From assembly GCF_039523235.1 (NCBI RefSeq), contig NZ_BAAAEX010000008.1: 64,000 nt of DNA; one strand, given 5' to 3'. Within the stretch, counting starts at the first letter, position 1, and each line of letters opens with the position of its first letter. Shown here one piece after another: positions 1 to 9,075 of this stretch. Source of the stretch: Castellaniella ginsengisoli. GTDB lineage: Bacteria; Pseudomonadota; Gammaproteobacteria; Burkholderiales; Burkholderiaceae_B. The position numbers were made by a program, and so were the translations under genes. Under the pieces are notes generated by a model, which saw only the letters and a program-made list of their open reading frames with translations, did not search any database and was not told where the DNA came from.

Positions 1-949
1 GGTCCGTGCCGTTGATCGTCACCACCAGCGAGGCCGCACCCTGCGGCTTGTTGCTCAGCGCAAAGTGGAAGGTCACGTTGGCATCGGCCTCCGTGGCCGG
101 GTCAGCCGTCACCGCCACCGTCGTCGGATCATGATCATCCACAACAACAGTAAACGACTTGCTGCTTGTATCCAGCGAAGTGAAGTCCCCGCCAGTCACG
201 CCATCCACCGAAAACCCAGAGGTTTCATCACCCTGCAGATAAGGATCATCTGCACGGCTTTCGATATCCACACTACCCGTCGTCTGCCCGACAGGAATCG
301 TGATCTTCTCGCCATTGTTGAGCGTAATGACCAAATCGCTGCCACCCACCGGTGCGCTCACCGTTGCAGTGACGGTGATCTTGTCGCCCTCGATCACCTC
401 GTCGGGTGAGCTCAATGTAATAATTCCCGGCCGCAACTCAGCCGCCGTACCCGCATCCCCATCATCCCCCCCAGCCACACCTCCCAACTGCACGAACTCA
501 GGCGTTTCCACACCCGGGCGCGGGTAGGCCAGGCCCAGAGGCGTAGTGGTCTCGATCACGCTGGACAGGCGAGTGAAGGCCGCACCGCCGCCCCCGCCGC
601 CGGTCAGCACCGCCGCGGTGGGATCCAGGATGGCGAACGGATCCTGCCCCGCATCGAGCGCGGCCAGCACCTGGTCCGCAATGGGATCGGCCGGGGGCGT
701 CACCGCGTTGTCGGCCGGCTGAGGCTGCGCGGCAGCCAGATCCTCGGTGACCAGCATGTCGGTGTTCTGGCCGACGATGACCGGGGGCACCCCGTTGGCC
801 TGCAGGGTCACGCTGGCCCCCTCGTCCGTCAGGATGTGGGCGTTGACGGGCACGCGCATGCCTTCGTGCAGCGCAATCATCGTGCCGTCGGATGCGCGCA
901 TCCAGGCCTTGCCGGTGACGTGAGAGATCAGGACAGTGTCGGTAGCCAT
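1..949 (-). CDS. Giant retention-module adhesin (LapA/BrtA-like), N-terminal part
   Basis: The gene runs off the left edge; 316 codons are visible from an ATG at 949, preceded by an AGGGGA ribosome site. Residues 1 to about 130 form an N-terminal retention module of the type that holds type I secreted adhesins in the outer membrane. The dialanine motif TAAV at residues 111-114 fits the pattern cut by LapG-type periplasmic proteases and is followed by a glycine run at 117-122. After about residue 180 the protein becomes an Ig-like, Thr/Val/Asp-rich repeat typical of very long adhesins. The first ~156 codons are almost identical to those of the adhesin gene starting at 8189. It is presumably exported by the LapB/LapC/TolC-like genes at 9.1-14.5 kb. 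The remainder, including any RTX signal, lies outside the window. Confidence 0.85.
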   Translation of the reverse strand, partial: MATDTVLISHVTGKAWMRASDGTMIALHEGMRVPVNAHILTDEGASVTLQANGVPPVIVGQNTDMLVTEDLAAAQPQPADNAVTPPADPIADQVLAALDAGQDPFAILDPTAAVLTGGGGGGAAFTRLSSVIETTTPLGLAYPRPGVETPEFVQLGGVAGGDDGDAGTAAELRPGIITLSSPDEVIEGDKITVTATVSAPVGGSDLVITLNNGEKITIPVGQTTGSVDIESRADDPYLQGDETSGFSVDGVTGGDFTSLDTSSKSFTVVVDDHDPTTVAVTADPATEADANVTFHFALSNKPQGAASLVVTINGTD

Positions 950-1020
950 GCGGGTCCCCTAGGGAGTGAATCGGGTTGTGCCAGGTCGTGCGCAGCACGC
1001 AAAAATGGCAATCATGTTTC

Positions 1021-1058
1021 GGGATGCTACGCGGGTAACGGCTAAGTTCGTATTGGCG
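1021..1058 (-). promoter_or_regulatory. Upstream boxes shared by the two adhesin genes (copy 1)
   Basis: Reading the minus strand, CGCCAATACG (1049-1058) and CGCGTAGCATCCC (1021-1033) lie 100 and 72 bases before the adhesin start at 949. The same two boxes occur at nearly the same distances before the adhesin start at 8189. They may be promoter or regulator sites kept since the duplication. No good -10/-35 pair is obvious here. Confidence 0.35.
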
Positions 1059-1108
1059 CTGGCGACAATAAGCCGCCTCATTCATGCGAACTACCGCCTA
1101 TAGGCGAC

Positions 1109-1140
1109 AAAAAACCCGCTCCCAGGAAACCCAGGGCGGG
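1109..1140 (-). terminator. Rho-independent terminator after the RTX C-terminal segment
   Basis: On the minus strand, a CCCGC/GCGGG stem with an inner GC extension (1115-1140) is followed by six T residues (1109-1114). It lies 27 bases after the stop codon at 1167 and would end transcripts of the adhesin gene that begins at 8189. Confidence 0.7.
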
Positions 1141-1166
1141 TATAAAGGGGTAATGCCAGAATCGGA

Positions 1167-2435
1167 TCAGTTATTGTCGACCTTCAATTTGCCGGTGTCG
1201 ATCAGGCTCTGGATGAGCGCTGTCTGATCGCCGGCGCCCGCTGCCAGATCAACGTTATCGATGACGATCTGCTGGTCATGATGGCTGGCGCTGACGCCCC
1301 CCGTCGTGCTGATGTTGATGACGGTGCGACCTGCGTTCTCGCCGGTGCCGCTGCCGATGTGCAGGTAGTCTGTCAGCGGATCGTTCCCGTTCTTGAGGAG
1401 GTCGCTGAGATCCAGCGCGTCATGGCCCTTGTCGGCCTCGCCCGTACCGAAGTCGGTGATGTGATCGACCGCCGGTGTCGTGCTGCCTGCCCCCTGATCG
1501 CCCAAGCGCCAGGCAAAGACATCGTCGCCGCTGCCGCCGGTGAGGAAGTCGTCTCCGACCCCTCCCACCAGCAGGTCGTTGCCGGCACCGCCATCCAGGT
1601 GATCGCCGCCGGCACCGCCATACAGGGCATCATTGTCCGCCGAGCCCAGAAGGGTCTCACCCCCCGCCACCGCATTGGCGATGGCCACGTCGAACGGGCT
1701 GGACGCCTGATCACCATCGGCATCGGTGACTGTGGCCTCCAGGTTCAGCGTCAGGGAGTCCTGGGTGACTGGATGGGTGACATCGTGCGCCGGAATTTCC
1801 CAGGTCACCTGGATGTTTTCATCCACGGAGAACTGGCTGCCGCCATCCGCCGCGCCGATGACGATGCGGTCGATGTATTTGCCGGATTCGCCCAGGGAAA
1901 CGTCCTGGGTGCCGGAATCCGAATTCGAAGAACGCCACCAGCCCAACGCATCCGCTGTGATGGTCACATCGTGGCTGCTGCCATCCGTGTAGACCACATG
2001 GATCGTCGCGGCATCCTCCTGCCCATGATCGTTGAAGAAACCATCAGGCTGCCGATCCCCAAACTGGTTGAGCGTAAGCGCAACCGCCGCAATGTAGCGG
2101 CCATCCGCGGTATTTGCGCTGAAATCCAGCACGAGCTTCTCGCCAGCCCCATCGAATCGACCGTCACCGGAACCAAAACCATTGTTCTGGATAGCCTTTT
2201 TCTCGTTATTTGAGCTCCAATTCGGATTGTTGACGCTGATGCCGCCACGGTCGACCGGGTCCAAGAGCCACGGGTTCGCCACAAGCACATGCACCCCCGC
2301 CGAATCGTCGCCCGCATCCTGCCTGTTCGGCGCGCCCCCCTGATCCAGGAAGGCGGACAGGGTCAGCTTGACGCCATCTTGCGTGGCGGAAATGGCGCCC
2401 GCGTCCGCGTTGCTGAAGGAAATATTGACAGTGCC
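1167..2435 (-). pseudogene. RTX/type I secretion C-terminal segment of the VWA adhesin, cut off by an in-frame TAA
   Basis: This 422-codon stretch continues the frame of the upstream adhesin ORF with no gap, directly after a TAA at 2436-2438. There is no ATG near its start; the first plausible alternative start is a GTG at 2294. It carries a jelly-roll-like segment, then a Ca-binding RTX block of GGxGxDxL nonapeptides (plus-strand positions about 1510-1660). It ends with the acidic/aliphatic tail typical of the uncleaved secretion signal of large RTX adhesins. With the TAA in force, the upstream protein would lack both RTX repeats and export signal. Possible explanations are a sequencing error, a true nonsense mutation, phase-like variation or readthrough; the sequence alone cannot decide. 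Confidence 0.8.
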
Positions 2436-5400
2436 TTACTCAGCCGCCACGTGCTCGACATACGAGGACACCGGGTCCAGCGCCTCGATCATATGCACCT
2501 GGTAAGTGCCATCGACCGCCGACCCCGTGATCTCGAAGACAGGGTGCGACGAATCGCTTTGGTAAACGGCAAACAACTGGCCCGTCGTGCTGTCCTGCAA
2601 GTATTCAAGGGCCTCTCCACCCGAAGTCAGTGTCACCCAGTGCGGGGCACCGTCGACCATGACGCTGGCCTGCACGGGCTGGCCACTGAGGTCGGCACCA
2701 CCGAGGCCGGTGATGGCGATGGTCGCCCCCGCAATATCCAGCCCGGCATCGATGCCGGTGGACGCCAGCGTGGTCAGGCCTTCTTCGTTGGCCAGCACCG
2801 TGTTGTCGGCCGGCTGGACCAGCATGGGCTTGTGGGCCTGGGCGTTGAACACGATCGTCGATGTCTGGCTATCGTTATCCCCGTCATGCAGGGTGTATTC
2901 GACGACTCGGGTTCCGATGGCGGAAGTGGCATAGCCGTATTGACCCATGCCGGCGCCTTGCAGATCGAGCGTGAACAGACCGTCTGCCAGATGGATGGTG
3001 AGCGTGTCGGTCGCATCGTCGAAGCTCCAGCCGCTCGTTGCCGTGCTGGTGACCGTGCCATCCAGGCTGTAGGTATAGGTTTCGCCGTCCACCGTGACCG
3101 ACTGGATGTAGGCATTGTCCACATCGGCGCCAATCAGGGTGCCCGCCGCCGTCACATCGCCACTGACGGGCGTTTGCACCAGGCCCAGGACTGTGCTGTT
3201 GAGCTGGCTGTAATCAGTCACGCGGATCGTGTTCTGATCAGCCGGATGCGAGTCCGCATCGGGGTCGTAGCCAATGGGCTGCAGGCTGCTCAGGCTGGAG
3301 GAATCCCCCAGGCCGATGGCAAATGCATTGATCTGGTTGCTGGCCAGGAAAGCCTCCCAGGCCCCCTGCTCGCCCGCATCAATCCCGACCGATCCGGTAC
3401 CATCGGTTTCGTTGGGCTCGCCGTCGGAAAAGAAATACGCGACATTCTGCACGTTGGCGCCCGACAGACTGCCAGAATCACCCCAGTGGGCCTGGGCGAC
3501 CCGCAAGGCGGCGTCATAGTCGGTATTACCGCTCGTGGAAAGATTGCTCACCACGGTCTGCGCTTCGGCCAGGCTCAACCAGCCACTGGACGAGGCATCC
3601 GACCCGAACCCGACCACCATCACCCGAACATCCTCGCTCTGGTCGCCATAGGTCGTGAGCAGTTGATCGACGGCCTCTTTCATGGCCTGCAGGCGGGTCT
3701 TGCCCGGCACGCTGCTGTCCCAGTCCATGCTGCCCGAGCGATCAAGAATCAGCATGATGTTGGTGCTGTAGGCATCCACCACGACATCCTGCGTAATGGG
3801 TTCCAGGGTGGGATGGGTATCCTTCACCAAGACATCCAGATCGCCGCTGCTGCTCCCCTGGGAATCGGAGACCGTGATTTGCACATGGTCGAGGACATTG
3901 AGATCCCCGGCGGTGTGATGACGCGCTTCGGTTGACTGGTAGGTGTAGGACACCGTGCCGCCGCCTTCGCCATCCGAGGTGAAGCCGGTCAGGGTCAGGA
4001 CGCTGCCGTTGGGCAGATGGATGACCGGCTGATTCGTGCCGTTGATGCTGGCGGGGTCGATCTGGGTACCCGAACCATTGATTTCCAGCATCAGGCCTGA
4101 ACCATGCGCAGCAATGTCGAAGGTGCCGGGCACGGCCGCACCGTCTTCGATCACGGTCAGTTTGCCGCCCTCTTGGCCGTTGTCGTCCGGGATGCTGATC
4201 TCGGGCGCAGTGGCCAAGCCGATATTCAGATACCCCGTATCGCCGTCGCCATCCGCATCGGTCACGGTGTACGCCAATCTCAGCGTGCCATTGCCTGCCG
4301 TGGCGCCATTGGCGTCGAGGGGGCCGAACTGGGAGAAATGCCATTGGCCGTTCTCGCTCATGCTGAAGGAGAACACCCGCTTGGGATCAGCCCCTTGCGT
4401 GTACGCCTCCAGGGTGAGCCCGTCAGTGGAAGACTGCAGCGTCAGGGGCTGACCATCGGAAGTCGCGGAAGCCAGGTTCTCGACACTCAGCGCAATGCCA
4501 CCCGCACCGTCCGCGCCATATTGGAGCGTCACGGCACCGTCCGCTTCGGCCAGTATCGGGTTGCTGGCCGGCGCGCCCTCATGGCTGAAAGTGATGCTCT
4601 TGAGCGCGTAATCGCTGTTGTCGTCGGTCTGAGAGCCTGGATGATTGTCGCGGGCCGTAAAGCGGACCTCATCGAATTCAGCGCCACCGGCATTGAACGT
4701 GCCGGTGAAACTGCCGCCACCATTCGTAGCCGCGAAATCCTGCGCGCCGACCTCGACCCCGTTCCGGTAGAACGTCACCGTGCCAAGCTCGTCCTCAGGG
4801 CCGTAGAACTTGGACAGTTCGAACGTGATGCTGGTCGCCACCTGGTTCTTCAGGGACACGATGAGCGCCTCGGAGTCCCCCTTGCCCTGGTTGTCGTAGT
4901 CCCGATAACCGATTTCATTGGACAACGGATAAGAAGGCTCGCCCTTCTTGCTTTCGACGCCGAGGCCATCATCACTTTGCGTCACCTTGTGGCCGTGATC
5001 GTTGACCTCCCAGGGGGCATTATCGTTCTGGTTGTCGAATCCCAACGACTTCACCTGGATGTGAACGCCATCCGCCTCGAAGTTCTTGGCGCCGCTCGGA
5101 TTGCTGCTGTCCGAGAAGTCGAAGGAGGCCGTCCAGCCGCCAACCACAGGCTGTTCGACCAGACTCGCAGCGACCGTCTGATCCTGCCCGGCATGCGGGC
5201 TGTCGTCCTCGACACGGATGGTCAGGGAGGACGTCGTGATGCCGCCCTGTCCGTCATCGACTGTGATCGGAACGTTCAGGTTCAGGACGTCTTCGGCCGC
5301 GCCGGCCGTGATCGGGTGGTCGATGGCGCCCAGCAGCGTGACTTTGTAGCCATAGTGGCCATTGGTTCCGCCCGTCAGATCGACTTGGATGATGTCGCGA

Positions 5401-8189
5401 ACGCCATCATCGGTTTCTATGTAGCCGATCAACTGATGACCGTCGGGGTCTTCGTCCGTCCCGCCCAGCTTCCACTGAACGTCCCGCTCATGCGAACGCA
5501 ACCCGGTGTACGAGTTGTCGTTCGGGCTGGTGGCCGTCACGCCGATACCCAGTGACACCGTCACATCGCTCAAAGCGGTATCAACGTCTTTGATGACGAA
5601 GTGGCCGGTATCAGAGGCCTTGTTCGTCTTGTCCCCGTTAAGGCTGTCATTGCCGACGCTGTCATAACGGGAATCCTTGATCCCGTCGTCATAATTACCG
5701 CCGACCGCTGTCAGCCCCTCTTCGGACACGACCGCACGTGCATCCGTGCCATCGCAGTCGAAAGTCAGCGTGGGGGCATCGTTGGTGCCCTTGAGGGTGA
5801 TGCTCAGCTGCGCGGTGGAGACATCACCGTCAGAATCCGTCAGCGTGTAGTCGATGGTGAAGGTCTTGGTTTCGCCCTTGGCCAGCGCCTGGGTCGCAGC
5901 CTCGTCGTTGTGCAAATCGAAGGACCAGGTGCCGTCGGATTTGACGTGCAGGGTGCCATAGTCCGACAAATCCCCCGACAGCGGGTTCCCAGCCGAATCC
6001 ACCTCTGTGGCCTGATCGGCCCAGGTCACCAACTTGCCATGGAGGATGCTGCCCCAGCCGCCCTTGGGGCCGTCCGCGCCCCAACCGGCGGAATCGACAT
6101 CGTTAAAGATCTTGCCTGCCAACAGATTGGCAATGACATTGCCCTCAAGATGCGTGCCGTGGATGCTGCCCTCGGAACTTTCGATCAGGGTGCCACCGTC
6201 GACGTCCACGGCCTTGGGCATGTCGTCCTCGATATGGACGTTCAGATAGCCGGTGGTCGAATTCGTGGCGGTCCCGGAGCTGTCAGTGACGATGACAGGG
6301 ACTTTCAAGTCCAGAACGTCTTCACCAGAATCCGAATGCTTGACCGGCGCAAACAGATCAACGGTATAGGTGTAGTTGCCGTCGTCATCAGGACCCGTCA
6401 GTTTGAGCTCGATCACGGGCACGCGGGGGAGGAAGGGGAGCAGGTTCGGCACGCTGCCTACCAGAGCGTGATCGCCGTCCAGAGCCCAGGATACTTTTTG
6501 CCCGCCCGAATACAGATCATTCGGCAAACCCGCCGTAGACAGTTTCACCGACAGGGTATCGAGCGCGTCCACATCGTGAACCCGGAAGGAACCGCTGGTG
6601 TGGGCGTCGGTGGCATTATCGCTCGGGGTGCCCTGATCATCCGGCAGACCGTTGCCATGAGGCGGCAGCAAGCCAACGCCCAGGCCTTCTTCGGTGACGT
6701 ACGCATTGCCTTGGGCCGTGTCCGTGTCCCCAAACGTGATCGTCGGCTGGTCGTTCGTGCCCCTTACATTGATGGTCAGCGTGGCCTGCGCCGGGTCGCC
6801 GTCCTGGTCCGTCAGGAAGTAGGTGAAGACATCGGTTTTTTCTGCCCCTTCGCGCAGGTTCTGCACGGCGTCGGAGGCATTATCCAATTCGTACCGGTAA
6901 TTACCATCCTCGTCGATGGTCAGCGTACCGTAGGTGCCTTGAATGGTGAAACCGTTCTCAGCCGCCGTGCCGTCCATATCGCCATGCTGAACACCCGTCA
7001 CGACCGTCGGATCGACGCCAATATCATCATTGGTGGCCACGGATCCTTCGAGAAACAGCGCAGCGCCATCCTCGACCATGTCTTGCGCACCAGTATCATC
7101 GTAAGCAACCGGCGCCGTGTCGCCGATGGCAGCGATCAGATCCTTGCTGATTGCGCGCCCCAGGCTGTCAATGACCGTGATGCCGATCGTATCCAGCACG
7201 TATTGGGGATCGCCTTCGACGCCGCTGTGGTCTTGCCAGCCATCCGACCAATAAGTGTATTCAATGGTGCCGCTCGCCTGGTCGTAGCCGGTCAGGTGCA
7301 GCAAACCCCGGTTGGTGTCGATCTGGATCGGGCCGTTGGCGGCAATAGCCAGCAGTTGCGCTTCGGTCACGAACAAAGCCCCGACAGAACCCGTCGGGTC
7401 GCCACCATCGGGATTGAACCCCACCGGACCCAAATGCGCCTCGGGGTCGAAGGTGAACTGCAGACTGCCCAGGCCGGCGGCGGCGGTGAAGCTGAACGTC
7501 CCGCTGGCGCCCTGGTGCGAGCCGCTGTCGGAAGGCGACAGAGCAAGCGGCACGAATTGCGGACCGTTATCAGGAAACGGATTGCTATCGGACGGCTGAT
7601 AGGTATTGTCTTCGTCCAGGCTGATCGTCCCTGGCAGCAGAACGGGCCCGTCGTCATTCCGATCCGGAATATCCAGCGTCGGCCCCGCCGGCACGGCATC
7701 GTCGGCCGCAGCGGCGAGCCCGCCCAACTGGATGAACTCGGGCGTTTCCACACCCGGGCGCGGGTAGGCCAGGCCCAGGGGCGAGGTGGTCTCGACCACG
7801 CTGGTCAGGCGCGTGAAGGCGGCGCCGCCGCCCCCGCCGCCGGTCAGCACCGCCGCGGTGGGATCCAGGATGGCGAACGGATCCTGCCCCGCATCGAGCG
7901 CGGCCAGCACCTGGTCTGCAATGGGATCGGCCGGGGGCGTCACCGCGTTGTCGGCCGGCTGAGGCTGCGCGGCAGCCAGATCCTCGGTGACCAGCATGTC
8001 GGTGTTCTGGCCGACGATGACCGGGGGCACCCCGTTGGCCTGCAGGGTGACGCTGGCCCCCTCGTCCGTCAGGATGTGGGCGTTGACGGGCACGCGCATA
8101 CCTTCGTGCAGCGCAATCATCGTGCCGTCGGATGCGCGCATCCAGGCCTTGCCGGTGACGTGAGAGATCAGGACGGTATCGGTTGCCAT
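2436..8189 (-). CDS. Retention-module adhesin with VCBS/Ig-like repeats and a VWA domain (lacks its C-terminus)
   Basis: The ORF has 1917 residues from an ATG at 8189 with a GGGG-type ribosome site. Residues 1-130 are the LapA/BrtA-like retention module, with TAAV at 111-114 and a glycine run at 117-122. The middle consists of VCBS/T1SS-type repeats with recurring GTND-P-T borders (near residues 480 and 805) and Asp-rich Ca-binding turns. A von Willebrand A domain spans about 1470-1670, with MIDAS DRSGS near 1480 and a later SDGEPNE. The ORF stops at TAA 2436-2438, but the same frame continues without interruption into the RTX and secretion segment down to 1167. The intact gene would encode about 2340 residues. 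As written, the product lacks a type I secretion signal. Base composition is visibly less GC-rich than in the housekeeping genes. Confidence 0.85.
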   Translation of the reverse strand: MATDTVLISHVTGKAWMRASDGTMIALHEGMRVPVNAHILTDEGASVTLQANGVPPVIVGQNTDMLVTEDLAAAQPQPADNAVTPPADPIADQVLAALDAGQDPFAILDPTAAVLTGGGGGGAAFTRLTSVVETTSPLGLAYPRPGVETPEFIQLGGLAAAADDAVPAGPTLDIPDRNDDGPVLLPGTISLDEDNTYQPSDSNPFPDNGPQFVPLALSPSDSGSHQGASGTFSFTAAAGLGSLQFTFDPEAHLGPVGFNPDGGDPTGSVGALFVTEAQLLAIAANGPIQIDTNRGLLHLTGYDQASGTIEYTYWSDGWQDHSGVEGDPQYVLDTIGITVIDSLGRAISKDLIAAIGDTAPVAYDDTGAQDMVEDGAALFLEGSVATNDDIGVDPTVVTGVQHGDMDGTAAENGFTIQGTYGTLTIDEDGNYRYELDNASDAVQNLREGAEKTDVFTYFLTDQDGDPAQATLTINVRGTNDQPTITFGDTDTAQGNAYVTEEGLGVGLLPPHGNGLPDDQGTPSDNATDAHTSGSFRVHDVDALDTLSVKLSTAGLPNDLYSGGQKVSWALDGDHALVGSVPNLLPFLPRVPVIELKLTGPDDDGNYTYTVDLFAPVKHSDSGEDVLDLKVPVIVTDSSGTATNSTTGYLNVHIEDDMPKAVDVDGGTLIESSEGSIHGTHLEGNVIANLLAGKIFNDVDSAGWGADGPKGGWGSILHGKLVTWADQATEVDSAGNPLSGDLSDYGTLHVKSDGTWSFDLHNDEAATQALAKGETKTFTIDYTLTDSDGDVSTAQLSITLKGTNDAPTLTFDCDGTDARAVVSEEGLTAVGGNYDDGIKDSRYDSVGNDSLNGDKTNKASDTGHFVIKDVDTALSDVTVSLGIGVTATSPNDNSYTGLRSHERDVQWKLGGTDEDPDGHQLIGYIETDDGVRDIIQVDLTGGTNGHYGYKVTLLGAIDHPITAGAAEDVLNLNVPITVDDGQGGITTSSLTIRVEDDSPHAGQDQTVAASLVEQPVVGGWTASFDFSDSSNPSGAKNFEADGVHIQVKSLGFDNQNDNAPWEVNDHGHKVTQSDDGLGVESKKGEPSYPLSNEIGYRDYDNQGKGDSEALIVSLKNQVATSITFELSKFYGPEDELGTVTFYRNGVEVGAQDFAATNGGGSFTGTFNAGGAEFDEVRFTARDNHPGSQTDDNSDYALKSITFSHEGAPASNPILAEADGAVTLQYGADGAGGIALSVENLASATSDGQPLTLQSSTDGLTLEAYTQGADPKRVFSFSMSENGQWHFSQFGPLDANGATAGNGTLRLAYTVTDADGDGDTGYLNIGLATAPEISIPDDNGQEGGKLTVIEDGAAVPGTFDIAAHGSGLMLEINGSGTQIDPASINGTNQPVIHLPNGSVLTLTGFTSDGEGGGTVSYTYQSTEARHHTAGDLNVLDHVQITVSDSQGSSSGDLDVLVKDTHPTLEPITQDVVVDAYSTNIMLILDRSGSMDWDSSVPGKTRLQAMKEAVDQLLTTYGDQSEDVRVMVVGFGSDASSSGWLSLAEAQTVVSNLSTSGNTDYDAALRVAQAHWGDSGSLSGANVQNVAYFFSDGEPNETDGTGSVGIDAGEQGAWEAFLASNQINAFAIGLGDSSSLSSLQPIGYDPDADSHPADQNTIRVTDYSQLNSTVLGLVQTPVSGDVTAAGTLIGADVDNAYIQSVTVDGETYTYSLDGTVTSTATSGWSFDDATDTLTIHLADGLFTLDLQGAGMGQYGYATSAIGTRVVEYTLHDGDNDSQTSTIVFNAQAHKPMLVQPADNTVLANEEGLTTLASTGIDAGLDIAGATIAITGLGGADLSGQPVQASVMVDGAPHWVTLTSGGEALEYLQDSTTGQLFAVYQSDSSHPVFEITGSAVDGTYQVHMIEALDPVSSYVEHVAAE

Positions 8190-8263
8190 GAATGGAACCC
8201 CCTACGGTGAATTCAGTGGCGCCGGCCCATGCGCTGCAGGCGTCTGGGCGGTGAGCATGTATG

Positions 8264-8301
8264 GGGATCCTACGCGCACAACCGGTTTTGCCGTATTGGC
8301 G
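8264..8301 (-). promoter_or_regulatory. Upstream boxes shared by the two adhesin genes (copy 2)
   Basis: Minus-strand CGCCAATACG (8292-8301) and CGCGTAGGATCCC (8264-8276) lie 103 and 75 bases upstream of the start at 8189, mirroring the boxes before the adhesin at 949. A TTGACA hexamer lies just upstream at 8316-8321 and could be a -35, but the hexamer 17 bases on (CAATAC) is a poor -10. Confidence 0.35.
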
Positions 8302-8419
8302 GGAAAGATAATAAATGTCAAGACACGCCTAGGGAAAACACGGACCCCCGGGTGACAAGAGGCCTTGGCTGCGCAGGCTGCCGCCTGACGTCAATGGCGG
8401 CGATCAGCCCGCGTTTCCC

Positions 8420-9064
8420 TCACGCATCCACGCCCCGCACGGCCTGCGCGGCATGCTGGTCGATGCCGTGCACCCGCAGGGCCAGCATCAGGCGGTCGGT
8501 GACGCCCAGCTTCTCGAAGATGGCGGAGACATGCGCGCGCACGGTGCGCTCGGTGATGCCCAGGCTGTCGGCGATGGACTGGTTGGAATGGCCCAGGGCG
8601 ACGTAGCGGGCGACGTCGCGTTCGCGTACGGTCAGGTCGCGCGACCAGTCCTGGTTGGGCTCCGGCACGGCCTGCCCGATCTGGCTGAGCATGCGCGAGA
8701 GCATGCCCTTGCCCACCCAGATTTCGCCGCCCATGACGTGGCGCAGGACGCGGTCCAGGCCGCTGACCGGCATGTAGGCATGCACGTAGCCGGCGGCGCC
8801 GGCCACGAGGGCGCGCTGGCCCTCGGGGTCGCCGGGGTGGGTGCTGGCGACGACGACCTGCAAACCCGGCGGCACGTCGGGGACATCGCCGCCCGCCTTG
8901 GGCAACAGGCGCGCATCCATGACGACCAGCACGCCGCGGCGCCCCCAGAGAGCCAGGTCGGACAGGCGGTGGCCGCGCGCCGGCGCCCAATCCAGCCCGT
9001 CCAGCCCGGCCCAATGCCGGTACAGGGCATCGTCGGTGGTCAAGAGCAGAACGGGTATGGTCAT
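8420..9064 (-). CDS. LuxR/NarL-type response regulator with an atypical receiver
   Basis: The product is a 214-residue transcription factor. The N-terminal half resembles a CheY-like receiver, with an acidic pair at 11-12 and a candidate phospho-acceptor Asp50 in VVMD. The lysine normally found before the last helix appears to be missing: the stretch reads YVHAYMP. The C-terminal third is a clear LuxR/GerE helix-turn-helix starting at LTVRERDVA, with NQSIADSLGITERTVRAHV as the DNA-binding helices. It lies 11 bases after the adaptor gene and upstream of the two adhesins on the same strand, so it probably controls adhesin or exporter expression. Activation by a partner kinase is uncertain given the receiver. 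Confidence 0.85.
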   Translation of the reverse strand: MTIPVLLLTTDDALYRHWAGLDGLDWAPARGHRLSDLALWGRRGVLVVMDARLLPKAGGDVPDVPPGLQVVVASTHPGDPEGQRALVAGAAGYVHAYMPVSGLDRVLRHVMGGEIWVGKGMLSRMLSQIGQAVPEPNQDWSRDLTVRERDVARYVALGHSNQSIADSLGITERTVRAHVSAIFEKLGVTDRLMLALRVHGIDQHAAQAVRGVDA

Positions 9065-9075
9065 GGCAAATCCTC

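Noticed and set aside
1500..1660. Tandem DNA repeat array
   Set aside because: The pattern is the coding sequence of RTX Gly/Asp nonapeptides, not an independent repeat.
2295..2435. Frameshift as the cause of the split adhesin
   Set aside because: Both parts are in the same frame; only a stop codon separates them, so no indel is needed.
2436..2438. Selenocysteine or pyrrolysine recoding at the internal stop
   Set aside because: The codon is TAA, which is not used for either amino acid.
5601..8210. 869-codon plus-strand open frame opposite the adhesin
   Set aside because: Mirror of the adhesin repeats; no start signal, no recognisable domain.
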